Part shown: piece after piece, positions 12,790 through 23,800 of the stretch
Numbering within the stretch: position 1 is the stretch's first letter
Layout of the letters: each line of letters starts with the position of its first letter
DNA from: Eopsaltria australis
Taxonomy: Eukaryota; Chordata; Aves; Passeriformes; Petroicidae
Length of the DNA: 64,000 nt
Reading direction: 5' to 3'
Assembly (NCBI GenBank): GCA_034509425.1
Contig: JAVTVJ010001814.1
Location: forward strand, 62,001 to 126,000
Notes under the pieces: model-generated
Seen by the model: only the letters and a program-made list of their open reading frames with translations
Databases searched by the model: none
What the model was told of the DNA's origin: nothing
Made by a program: the position numbers and the translations under genes

Positions 12790-13614
12790 AATAGACACAG
12801 CAATAAGCTGTACTAGTTATATGTTAGAAGTTTCTTTTCCCATTAAATTAAATTAATTCTAAAATGCCCATTATAAATGAAAAGGAATTGAGTCTAGAGA
12901 CCATTTTTTCCTAGCTGTCCTATGAAAAACACTGGCAACAGTAAAACAGGAGTCTACAGTTAGCAGTAACTCACATCTTGTGTACGAATAAATTTCTTTA
13001 TTTCTATTACTAATCAAGTTCTATCCCATTTTAAATCACGATGAACAATGAGATTTTCTGCATTCAGCGTACAAGTGAATTAATTTCTAATCAGAAACAA
13101 ATTTCTAATCAATCACATTAGTTCAATGTGCACTGGTGGTTATGATCACCCTTCAGTCATGAAGGTGTCATGGAATATTACACAGATGAATCCTTCAGGG
13201 AAGGAAATCCTCAAAAATTGTAAATTAAAATAAACTGAGTAAACAAAAATAAATACTCTTCAAAGTGATTTCTTGCAATCAAAAGCTAATCAGTTACTCC
13301 AATAAATAGAAATGCTTTTATTTTCTTACCCTGGCAAATACCCTCCATAAGAGAGACAGAGGTCCTTCAGAATACAGATCACACTTTGTGAGGTGAAACC
13401 CACTGAGTTAAATGTGTAAGCATATTAACTCGACTTGAATCTACTCTCTACTACATGAGTGAAGAGGGATATACTGAATTAAGTGAGGTGAGAAGTTGGT
13501 TTAATATGCATAAGGGTAGGAAATCAATATTGAAGAAAAGGAAAAACTGCCTGTCTCAAAAATGCCAGTTACTTCTTGATTTTTTTTACTGTGAATATGA
13601 TTGTATATTGTAAT
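12790..13614. other. AT-rich intronic sequence, nothing recognised
   Basis: No supported gene or repeat boundary was found here. Confidence 0.5.
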
Positions 13615-13782
13615 TGACTAGCCATAGAGAATTTTGGAGGATTTTCCACCCCTGTAGATATTTAAAACCTGGTTGGTCATGGTCCTAAATAACTGGGTTA
13701 TGCTGATCCTGAACTAGGCAGAGGGTTGGAGTAGGTGGAGGTCATTGTCAGCATCAGATCAGCTGTGATCCTGTGATTGCTA
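13615..13782 (+). mobile_element. CR1 LINE 3' fragment, plus strand
   Basis: The stretch follows the order of the avian CR1 3' end: a GGAGGATTTTCCACCCCTG-like segment, AAACCTGGTTGGTCATGG, AGGGTTGGAGTAGGTGGAGG and a terminal GATCCTGTGATT. It is short and diverged, so an old insertion. It lies antisense to the inferred GRM8 transcript. Confidence 0.8.
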
Positions 13783-15720
13783 GGGTAGAAAAACGGTATC
13801 TTGAATGACTAAGAAAGCCAGGGTTTTCCTTTCATGTATAAGTTAATTTTTAATATAAGACATTCTTAATGATTGAGGCTAGGATGCACATCAAAACTGA
13901 CACACAGCATTACTGTTTACTCCCAGCACAGGAGCTCCTCTAACCTATGTAAATATTCACCTCTGTCAGACACAGCAGTAGTGGTGCCCTGAAGAACAGG
14001 AATTGTGCATTAATAGGAAAAGGCAAAGTGTTTAAGACTATCCTCTGCTTATGCCTCTGAATGCATGACTAAGAAAACAAAATATTTGGGCATATAACAC
14101 ACCCAAAGAATTGGTACATTGGTACATAATGTGGACTAGCCTAGTACAGGCAACATTGAACATATCCCATGGGACAGGAAGTTAACCTCAAATAAATCTT
14201 TCTTTTTCTTTCTTCTATTTTTACCTTCTCTTTCAGTAAATCACTCTTTCAAAATTAAATACATTTTCGTTAGTGTCCAGAATGCTTTCATCTCCTTTAA
14301 TTACCATACCTAGAGTCAGCAACAGAAATTATGACAAGTATTGATGAAATACAATTATCTGTGGACTGGAAGCTTTCATAATAAAATGCACAGCTTATCT
14401 TATTATGCTAAACTTTCATGCTCACCAAGTGAAAATAGATCACTTTGTGCTTTAACAACACAGACCCAGAAAAACATCTACTGGAAATGTAGGTAATTAT
14501 CACTGCAAACCTTACAACACACTGCCTACCTTTGTCATCATCACAATATTTCCCATTTTTCAGCAACATACTATGTTCCAGGTGTTCTTTAAAATCGCTA
14601 AAGAATCATTTAGACTCATAACTTTATATTCCTGGAGACAGGGATTCCCTTTTCATGAAAATTGCATAGGAAGAAAAAACTGTGAACTATAACCAACATT
14701 TGTATCAACCAAATGGTCAGGTGTATTACCTAAAGCAAAAGAAAGCTTCCACTCAGAAGTTAAATTCAAAATGACCTTGTGCTTTTTTCAAAAGTGCTTG
14801 AAGCTGAGGTCATTGGAATAAATTGTGATAGAAAGTGCTTCTCTCTGCATAGTTAGAAGGCATGAGTAGTACACAAATTACCACCAAGGAAAAAAACCCA
14901 ACCAAAACAGAGCAAGGTACATCACTCCATTTCTTTGTAAAATAATGGCAAATATTGTCTATAATAATTATGACTTCTAATGAAATAATTTAGGGTTTTG
15001 GCAACTTTATTTCACCATCAAGTATATTCTACACATTTCAAATTTACGTTCATAAATTAATCCTGTTCATTATTGGCCTCTACTCTTAACAGCAAAAGCA
15101 CCTGTAACTACATTTTCCCAGCAGGTAGATCCCAGCTCCATAGAATATTATGTAGTGTTGTTTAAAAATATATATTGTAGTTGTGTTAAGTCTCATTAAA
15201 TTACTGAGTCAAAAACAATGAAATGGAAAAGAAGTTGGAACTGATAGTGAGTGTTTTAATTGAAATTTAAATATGTAAATTGAAAGAAATTTCACTCTTT
15301 GCTTATGTAAGGAAATTATTAATTAATTTCAGAAGAAGGTGATTTTTAAAAAGGTTGGTTTTTTTAATTCGTTCTCCTGCAAACACATAAGCAACCACTG
15401 TCAAATGATTTTACTCTGTCAATAAGACTGTAGGAGTCCTCAATTTGTTTCCATAATAACAGCTTTTCACTGGAATATTTTGATCGACAGCTTCATATTT
15501 TTAACATCTGCCTCTTTTGGGAGCAGCTTAATGTTAAGATGAAAAATACACTGGAGGTTTCAGAGCAGGTAGAAAAACTCAGTTCTGATTAAATGAGAAC
15601 TGCTTCTAATCTTGTTTTTCACTGTGTCTTAAAGTATCCTGTATAAAGAATAAAACCCAACTTGTCATTTATGGAACATTTAAAGAAGAGAGGGGGGGGA
15701 AAAGAGTACATGTAACTTAC
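13783..15720. other. GRM8 intron downstream of the coding exon
   Basis: This intron sequence directly follows the minus-strand splice donor GTAAGT (complement of 15715-15720). I looked for the next GRM8 exon and did not find it. A G-run lies at about 15692-15699. Confidence 0.6.
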
Positions 15721-15921
15721 CATTAAAATTTACTGCCCGGATATAGCTAAGTAGTTCTTTGCCGTCAGTTGTGCTCATCCTTGGGCACAGACCAATATAT
15801 CCAGGACAGAGATCTTTATGCATGTTGTGCAGGGCATAGGCCATGGAATATACTGCATCAATGACAAACTGAACTTTCCCTTCTTGTTCGTAGGCTGAAT
15901 CTCTCGCAATTCTTTCTAAGC
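15721..15921 (-). CDS. GRM8: Single coding exon of metabotropic glutamate receptor 8
   Basis: GRM8 is a presynaptic, Gi/o-coupled class C GPCR for glutamate. This exon codes for part of the extracellular ligand-binding (Venus flytrap) domain. On the minus strand a pyrimidine-rich acceptor ending CCGCAG precedes 15921, and the donor GTAAGT follows 15721. The exon is 201 bp: two bases finishing a codon, 66 full codons and one base of the next, so both introns are phase 1 and skipping it would keep frame. The translation includes [17 protein letters not shown], shared by group III mGlu receptors, and [11 protein letters not shown], which from memory fits mGlu8 better than mGlu4 or mGlu7. The frame is open and all visible residues look normal. 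No other exon of the gene was found, as expected for its very long introns. Paralog assignment rests on recall, not on a search. Confidence 0.9.
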
Positions 15922-16393
15922 CTGCGGAAGAAAGAGAAAGAGTTTACTTCTGCTTGTGTGTGCACAAGTGTGTACCTGCATGAGCACTCGCATGCAAAAA
16001 TTCACACTGGAACATAATTACAGCAGGATTGACAGGTAAAGTCAGGATTCCTCTATCCATCACCTAAATAAACAAGACAAGGAAAAATATGACCATCTGG
16101 TTTCGCCTCTAATCACTGTACACTGTGCCAGGTATGTAAACAGTATGTTGATTTACAGACTAGGAAAGAGGAGAGAACATTTCATTACAAGAAAAAGATA
16201 TGTAGATATATGTATTTCTACAATCCAGTAGAAAAATTCTTCTTCCACCTTAATGATTTTCATTCAAGAGTTGTTTATTGTTATTTATAGAACAGTTCTA
16301 AAGCAGCCTGCCATTCTGTTTTAGATAAATTTAAGGCTATTTTGATTTTTATCCCTGTCTATTGTTTGATAAACATTATTTAAACCTCTCAGG
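15922..16393. other. GRM8 intron upstream of the exon
   Basis: This contains the acceptor AG (complement of 15922-15923) and polypyrimidine tract. It ends 472 bp away at a family C LTR, the mobile element nearest to host coding sequence in the window. Confidence 0.6.
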
Positions 16394-17915
16394 TGTTTTG
16401 GGTTAAGTCAGAGGGGTCAAAATCTAGGAAGTGATCTGTGTTGCAGGAAGGAATACAACTTCCTTCCTGGGAGAGAGAGCCAATAATCAGGTAGTTTTAA
16501 GGATTGATATGTAAGTGAACTAATTAAAAAGTTGATCCGCCTTCGAGGAAAAAACTATATATAAGTAGAGACTTTTTAAAGCTTTTCTTTTTTGGACTTG
16601 CTGCTGTTGTGTAGAGAGGAGCATCTCTTGTTTCTCTCGCTGGTAAGGCCCAAGCTTTCTCTTTTTCTAAAGGGCGGGGGGGGGGGGCAGGGAAGTTTGG
16701 AGCGGCCGTGCCGCTGCAGCCGGGCATGGGGGAGGAACGGCTGGAATCTTCAGCAGATACAGCTCAGCCAGTGTGCCAGCTACACGAGAGGGAGAGCCAG
16801 GCCCCTGCTCCGGGCCAGGAAAGGACCGGGCCAGACTCCATCCAGCTCGGGCCTGTTCAAACAGCCCGGCAAAGAGCACGTGATCCTCACACTGCCAGAG
16901 AAAGAGAGAGACAGAGATTAACTCTCTCCATGCCTGGACTAAACTCACAGACACCCATCCTTCCTCGCAGAGAGAGGAACGAGTGAGGACACCTACATAG
17001 TGCAGCGCAGAGACTTTACAGTCAGTGAGGAAAGCAGAACTGATACCTAGAGGGAGGTGCATGGGAAGTTGCTTCAAGAGTGAAGCTGAAAACTCTTTTG
17101 GAGAACCATGGTTGGGGACTGAGCTAATAAATTCTCTGTAATATATGAAGATATAGTCCAAAGGGGGATGTGAGGTTCTTATTGCAGCCAATGAACTGAA
17201 ATACCTAAGTACAGACAAGTAAGTGTTGAAAAAGTACAGCCTGATGAGAAACTAAAACCAAGAGAGAGGAGAGGCTGTGACCCAGAGCCCTGGTCCCGGG
17301 GAGAATGCTAGAGAACCTGAGTTGTCAGGAGAACCTGTGTTGCTAAGCACAGAAGAAGGGATTTTCTTTGTTGCTGCACTTGAACTGGGCATCCTTAAAA
17401 CAGGTACCCTGTAGACTGTTCGTAACCCACCCAAGTGGCTGTGGGAAGGCTACTGGTGTGGGAGGGATCCACCATTAAGCTGGACTTTGCTCATGGCGGC
17501 GGTTAATGGTGAGGCAGAAGACCCATAAAAACTGTATTTTTCTTACAGAAGATCCATGGTGTAAGCAAAAAAAACTTCTCTCCCTAAGTAAACTAGAACA
17601 AGAGCTGTTTCTGAAATGGTAAACTGACTGGGGGTCCAAGTGTTGTCTTTTGTATGTTGTCAGGGAGAATGAAATAGAGAGGTGGGGAAAGAGGGGTAGT
17701 CTGAAGAGTTTGTTCTAGTTTTTCTTGGGGTTTTTTTTTTTTCTTTTCTTTTCCCTTTGTCTTAGGTATATTAATAAAACTTCTTTGTACTTTAGAAAGT
17801 TTAAGCCTGCTTTGCCTACTCCTAATCCTCATCTCACAACAAGCAATCAAGTAAATTTAAGTAAGCGTGCTGGCATTTAGCCACAAACCTGAATAAGCGA
17901 ACTGAAACCACTACA
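16394..17915 (+). mobile_element. Family C solo LTR, 1,522 bp
   Basis: The unit starts TGTTTTGGGTTAAG and ends CCACTACA. Flanks TCAGG (16389-16393) and TCACG (17916-17920) match at four of five positions, read as a decayed 5-bp duplication. A TATATATAAG box lies at 16556-16565 and AATAAA at 17773-17778. A GTAAGG donor-like site is at 16643 and a TTTTTCTTACAG acceptor-like site ends at 17548. It lacks about 110 bp found in other copies, between two similar ATCCAGCTCGGGCC-like segments. Minus-strand open frames such as 16667-17218 are not conserved and are not genes. It sits antisense to GRM8. Confidence 0.9.
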
Positions 17916-19189
17916 TCACGGAAAAAAGCTGAATGCTTGCCAAGTGTTGTGACCATCTGTCTCCATAGTGAAAAGTGCTTATTCTGAGACATTTTCCTGT
18001 ATTTATTAGTGAATTATGCTTCACATTGGGAACTATGTACTCTTTGCTGTTTCCTACAGGGACATTTATCCTTCAGAGGGAACACAGAGCAAATCAATAC
18101 ATCATATAATTTTTATTCTGCAGGAATTGCCCAAATTCATCATCTATGTCCTAGTACAAAAGAAATTTTCCATTATAGGTGATATTACTTAGTGGAATTG
18201 TTGAAAATAAACTCAGAAAAAGTATATTTTGAGTAAAGGATCAACGTGAAATCCCATATCCTATATAGAAATTCAGATACTGATTTCAAAGGCTCAAATC
18301 TTCATTTTCCAGGGAAAAAGCGTTCTGCAAATCTTGATGTGAAATTTGCCCTGCTAAAATCTACTGTCAAGTTCCTCTTGCCTCAGTGAACAGAAGAATA
18401 GACACCTAGGTTATCTACCAGGTTATCAACTAATTCAATTTGAAAACAATCCAGTCATATTATTTAAGGTTATTTAGAAATGAGACAAAAGTTTATCCAT
18501 AATTTTTAAAAAATTTACCCTCTATCTTATTTTTATTGTTTCTTTTTTATATCTAAACACAGGATTTTATCAGTTCAAGATCAATTTAGCTGAATCCAAG
18601 CTTATAAAAGTACATTGTTTGTGCCTGAAAATATACTGGACACAAGATCTTTCTTTAGACAAAATATGGAAGCCCATATGACATGGAAAAAAGCCAGGGA
18701 ACATACTCAGAAGCCTTTCTTCTGTTTGTCTGCTGCACTTCAGTACCTCCATCTTGCACTACAGTGATAACATATGAACAAATCTGTAATCTGACAAGCA
18801 GTAGTGGTTTGTGCTTTAAACACCCCTGAGCACTGGAAACGATAGATAGCCTTGAAAAATCATGGTGTGTTGTTATTTCTCCTCAGGGATTAGTTAAAAA
18901 AAAATAAAATCCCTACTTCCTGAAAAGCTAAAAACCATTTGAAGAGGAAGGCAGAGATCATTTTTGTGATTTGCACAAGTAGTTTTACAGACACTTTTTA
19001 TGACATGCTCTCTAATGAATGACAACTAGTGAATAATGCAACTGCACTGCAAATAAATAAACAGGAAAAATCTTTCCTTGAACATGCTGAAAATTACACA
19101 ATTAGTTGCAGCACATTGCCCAGACATAAAACAAGACATGAAGGATGAAAAACATGAAGCTTAATTAGTTTACAAATTTACTGACTTAA
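17916..19189. other. AT-rich intronic sequence, nothing recognised
   Basis: No exon, repeat end or tandem array was supported between the two family C LTRs. Confidence 0.5.
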
Positions 19190-20819
19190 TGTCTTGAGTT
19201 AGGCTAGAGGGGTTAAAATTTAGGAAGTGATCTGTGCTGTAAGAATGCAGGAAGGAATACAACTTCCTTCCTGCGAGAGAGAGAGAGTTAATAATCAGGT
19301 AGTATTAAAGATTGATAAGTAGGTAAACTAATTAAAAAGTTGATCTGCTTTCGAGGAAAAAACTATATATAAGCAGAGACTCTTTGACATTCTTTCTCTT
19401 TAGACTTGTTGCTGCTGTGTAGAGAGGAGCAGCTCCTGCTTCTCTCGCTAGTAAGACTTAAGCGCTTCCCCCCCCCCCCCTTTCTAAAGGAGGGATGGGG
19501 GGGGGAAGGGAGGTTTTACGGCAGTTGTGCCGCTGCAGCTGGGCAGGCATGGGGGGGGAAACAATTGGAATTTTCAGCAGATCCAGCTTAGTTAGTGTGT
19601 CAGCTACACAAGAGGGAGAGCTGGGCCAGGTAAAGACTAGGCTAGACTCCATCTAGCTCGGGCTAGGTTTTGTCTTGTCACTCTGGGTTCAGATGGCCTT
19701 ACTAGGCCGAGCTAGTTTGGTAGAGCCAGGCAGAGACTCTTGAGAGCATCTAGCATCTAGCTCAGACTTGTTCAAGCAGCCTGGTAAAGAGCACGTGGTC
19801 TTCACACTGTCGGAGAGAGAGACAGAGATTAACTCTCTCCATACTTAGACTAAACTCACAGACACTCATCTTTCTTCGCAGAGAGAGGAACGAGTGAGGA
19901 CATCGACATAGTGCAGCGCAGAGACTTTACAGTCAGTGAAGAAAGCAGAACTGATACTCACAAGAGGGTGCATGGGAAGTTGCTTCAAGTATGAAGCTGA
20001 AAACTCTTTTAAAAAACCATAGAGACTGAGCTAATAAATTCTCTGTAATATATGAAGATATAGTCTAAAGGGAGATGTGAAGTTCTTATTACAGCCAATG
20101 AACTGAAATACCTAAGTACAGACAAGTAAGTGTTGAAAAAGTACAGCTTGATGAGAAACTAGAACTAAGAGAGAGGAGAGACTGTAACTCAGAGCTCTAG
20201 TCCCAGAGAGAATGCTAGAAAACTTGAGCTGTCAGGAAAACCTGTGTTGCTAAGCACAGAAGAAAAGATTTTCTTTGTTGCTGCAATTGAACTGAGCATC
20301 TTTAAAAGAAGTACTCTGTGGACTGTTCATAACCCACCATAGTAGCTGTGGGAAGGCTACTGGTGTGGGAGAGATCCACTATTAAGCTAGACTTTGCTCT
20401 GGGCGGCGGTTAATGGTGAGGCAGAAGACCCATAAAAACTGTATTTTTCTTACAGAAGATCCATAGTGTAAGCAAAAAAAACTTCTCTCCCTAAGTAAAC
20501 TAGAACAAGAGCTGTTTCTGAAGTAGTAAACTGACTGGAAGTCGAAGTGTTGTCTTTTGTATGTTGTCAGAAAAAATGAAATAAAGAGGTGGAGAAAGAG
20601 GAGTGGTCTAGAGAGTTTGTTCTAGTTTTTCTTGAGTTTTTTTTTTCTTTTCTTTTCCCTTTGTCTTAGATATATTAATAAAACTTCTTTGTACTTTATA
20701 AAGTTTGAGCCTACTTTGCCTACTCCTAATCCTTATCTCACAACAAGCAATCAAGTAAATTTAAGTAAGTGTGCTAGCATTTAGCCACAAACCTAAATAA
20801 ACAAACTAAAACCACTACA
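19190..20819 (+). mobile_element. Family C solo LTR, 1,630 bp
   Basis: The unit starts TGTCTTGAGTTAGG and ends CCACTACA. Flanks CTTAA (19185-19189) and CTTAT (20820-20824) agree at four of five positions. It contains the TATATATAAG box near 19366 and the poly(A) context TTAATAAAACTTC near 20675. A run of C then G around CTTTCTAAAGGAGG at 19468-19505 could fold. Many C-to-T and G-to-A differences from the copies at 16394 and 53535 are visible, as expected for methylation decay. Confidence 0.9.
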
Positions 20820-23800
20820 CTTATTTCATTTGGGAACTACCTTCCAACAGCAAATGATGGGGAGAGCTCATGCTCTCCACTGTAATTGTTCCTGCCTTGT
20901 TAAGGACTGCGGGACAAGAGAAGGACAGGGTTTACAGAACTGCTGCAGACACAGAGCAGTCAGTAACCTGGAGGCACTCCCAGAGTTTCCACATTCTCTA
21001 AACAGGATGGTCAGGACAGGAGGAGTTAAAAGGAGATCCACTTTTTTTGCCAAGATAAATAAAATTCCCATCACATAAATGGATATATGTGTGTGCTGAG
21101 GGGTGGGGAGTTGGTGAAAAACAGAGTGGAAATATTTTCTGTAATAAATTCTAAGTCATAAAACACTAAAGGTTGCAAAGACTTAAGAAAGTACATCGTA
21201 CTAAATTATACAGATTTTAAAAGGGGGAAAGAGTTTTATTCTTCACTATGTTATACTGTAGTTTAAATGCATATAAAATATTTTTGCAAAAATTTCTTCC
21301 ATGGCATAAGATTTTACCTTTACTCTTCACAGATATGTTACTATAAACTAATTTATCATATAAATTACAGAGGGAAAAAGCTCATTTATTGGGACTGAAT
21401 GTGTTTCTATACATACAAAGGGGTAAGGACCATCACAGAATTATCACATTTAAATCAGTCAAACCCAGAAGGCAATAGGCAAGAGGAGTCTCTGCACTTT
21501 GCATATCTAAAAAACCCAGCAAATTGGATTATGTACTCTTTCTTCTTGAGTTTTCATTTTCTCTTTCTGGAATTCTCAAACATCTAAACTAACAATTTAT
21601 AAGGATGACAAGAACTCATCAACATAAATTACACTGCACTGTGCTAAATAAATGTTAATGTATAGCAACAAAATGATGCATATTGTCTAAGCCATAAATA
21701 TGGTCAGCTCCTACAGATATAATATGACTTGAATGGAAGACATGATTATAATTTTTCTTCAGACTTGTGTGCCAAGTAATAATTGTTTCATTTATAACTT
21801 GACACTCAGCTCTACAAGGCATGTTTCTACACACATTGGTGACTTGAAGGAACATAAAAAATTGTACCTCATAAAATAAATGTTTTAATGCTTTCTTAAT
21901 GATCACTTCAATTTCTTATCCTACAGTTTTTCTTCTGGAAAAATTGCTTAGGCTGTGTCATGATCAAAAAGAGTGAGAAGAGTGAGAAAGTATTCCCAGT
22001 TCTCAAATCTGCAGTTGTGAGACCCGTGGTCTGACAGTGTGCCAAGAACTGAGATGGGAACTGGGCTCACCAGCTCCTGACCATCTCTTCCTGATCTCCA
22101 AAACATCCGAAATCCAGGGAAATATGCCATGGTGTTTTCCAGCAGGTCTCCCAATCCAACTGTTGAAAGGTGCAAACTTGACATCCAGCAGGATGTCAAG
22201 ACTTTACCCAACCAATGAAGAAAGTGTGTGGACATACTAATGCTGTCATCTTGGGCTTGAGAAGATCTAGGAGAGCAATGACACTAGTCCAGGAAATGTC
22301 AGCCGTTCCTGGATCAATCCATTGGAAACCTCTTTTGGGAACACTAAAGCAAGCCACAGGAATGATCCCATAAAGCCTGTAAATGTGAAAGAGTTCCTAC
22401 AGGTACTCTTGCAACTCCTGAGCATGAGTGACCAGCTGGACTGTTGCTGGAGGTATTGCCTCCATACCTGAACATCATTTCCCCTTTTCATCCTGTATTT
22501 CTTATGCTGCAGGAAAAATTGTGTATCCTGTTCAGGATGGTGTAACTCAGCTATGACAGGGAAAGTTAAGGAGCATAACAGTAGGAAGGTGATACATGGA
22601 TTAGGTGGATAGGGATGTGATTGGGGTTACTAGTCTGAGGGGGAAGAAGGTGAAGCAGGTGGTATTGTCAATTACATGGGTATGAATTAGAAACCAAGAG
22701 ATTTCAGGGAACATAATCAAGATAAATTAGGCCTTTGCAACAATAAATTAAAATGTATCTTCATTAAAAACTTAAGAGCATGCAGTAAGTAAATAAAGAT
22801 TAATGTAAGATAGGTAAGTTAATGAATTCATACATGGGTGATGATATCACCTGTGAGAGACAACTATCTTAAACAATCAAAACTTAAATTGCTGATCTCA
22901 CCAGCAGGGCAATAATCTGCTGGGTGATAAATGCTGAGAATTCATCCAAGTTTTAGAAAACTTATTCTTAATGATAATCTTAAAACACATGTAGAAATAA
23001 CTCCTGCACACATATAAGTCCATGACAACTGGAAAACTTCAGAGCAAAGTTCCTAGTGATTTTGCTCTTAAGAATATAAAAAATTCTAAATAATGCAAAT
23101 GGATATACCTGTCTTGTAATTTGTGACATAGAGGGAAAACAATACTTTTTATTTAACTACCCCATTTCTGGAAATCACTAGTTCTCCTAACATTTCAGAG
23201 CAACCCCATTCCTTCTGTCTCACAAATCTGTTTCCATTTAGTATTCTTGAAAGCAACTTATGTAAAAATGCAGCCTACATTATCTCTAATGATTATTTCA
23301 ATATTTTTTAAATTCCATCCCATATATCTAGTCAAAATTTTAATTTATGTTACTTGAAGACTAAAGGCTGAAGTTAAGGATCTTGTATACACCAGCTGGT
23401 TAGAGCTTCAAATTGGAACAATGTTGTGATGGTTTAGCATTTGAGAAAGGTTTTGGGCTCTAGAGAGTTTTGGGAGGCAGGAGAAGGACTCCATAGTTTA
23501 GAAGAGTAGAGATAGCTGGTATGGGGATGCAGTATCCTAATATGGACAAAATAATCATAAAATCTTCATGTTCCAAGCTTAGAGAAATACTGCAAACAAG
23601 ACAGTATGAACACAAAGCTAGACCTCCACATAGGAAATAGGAGACTTCAAGGTATTGTCTCCTAACCTCTAGTCAATGGCCATTTTTTCTTCATCAATCT
23701 CCGTTGTTATTGTTTTCTTGATATCTAGAACTGATTGGAAAAAAAGTGCACAAATCACTTGTCATTCTCTGTTCAAATATTGACTCACTGTAAGCCTTCT

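Noticed and set aside
16667..17218. 183-residue minus-strand open frame
   Set aside because: It is antisense within a family C LTR. Sister copies keep only parts of it with stops and frame changes, so it is fortuitous.
21948..22491. Open frames on both strands, considered as an unknown exon
   Set aside because: No acceptor/donor pair in a consistent phase and no resemblance to a GRM8 exon.
23420..23700. A possible decayed mobile element starting GTGATGGTTTAGC
   Set aside because: No terminal pairs, poly(A) signal or second copy were found.
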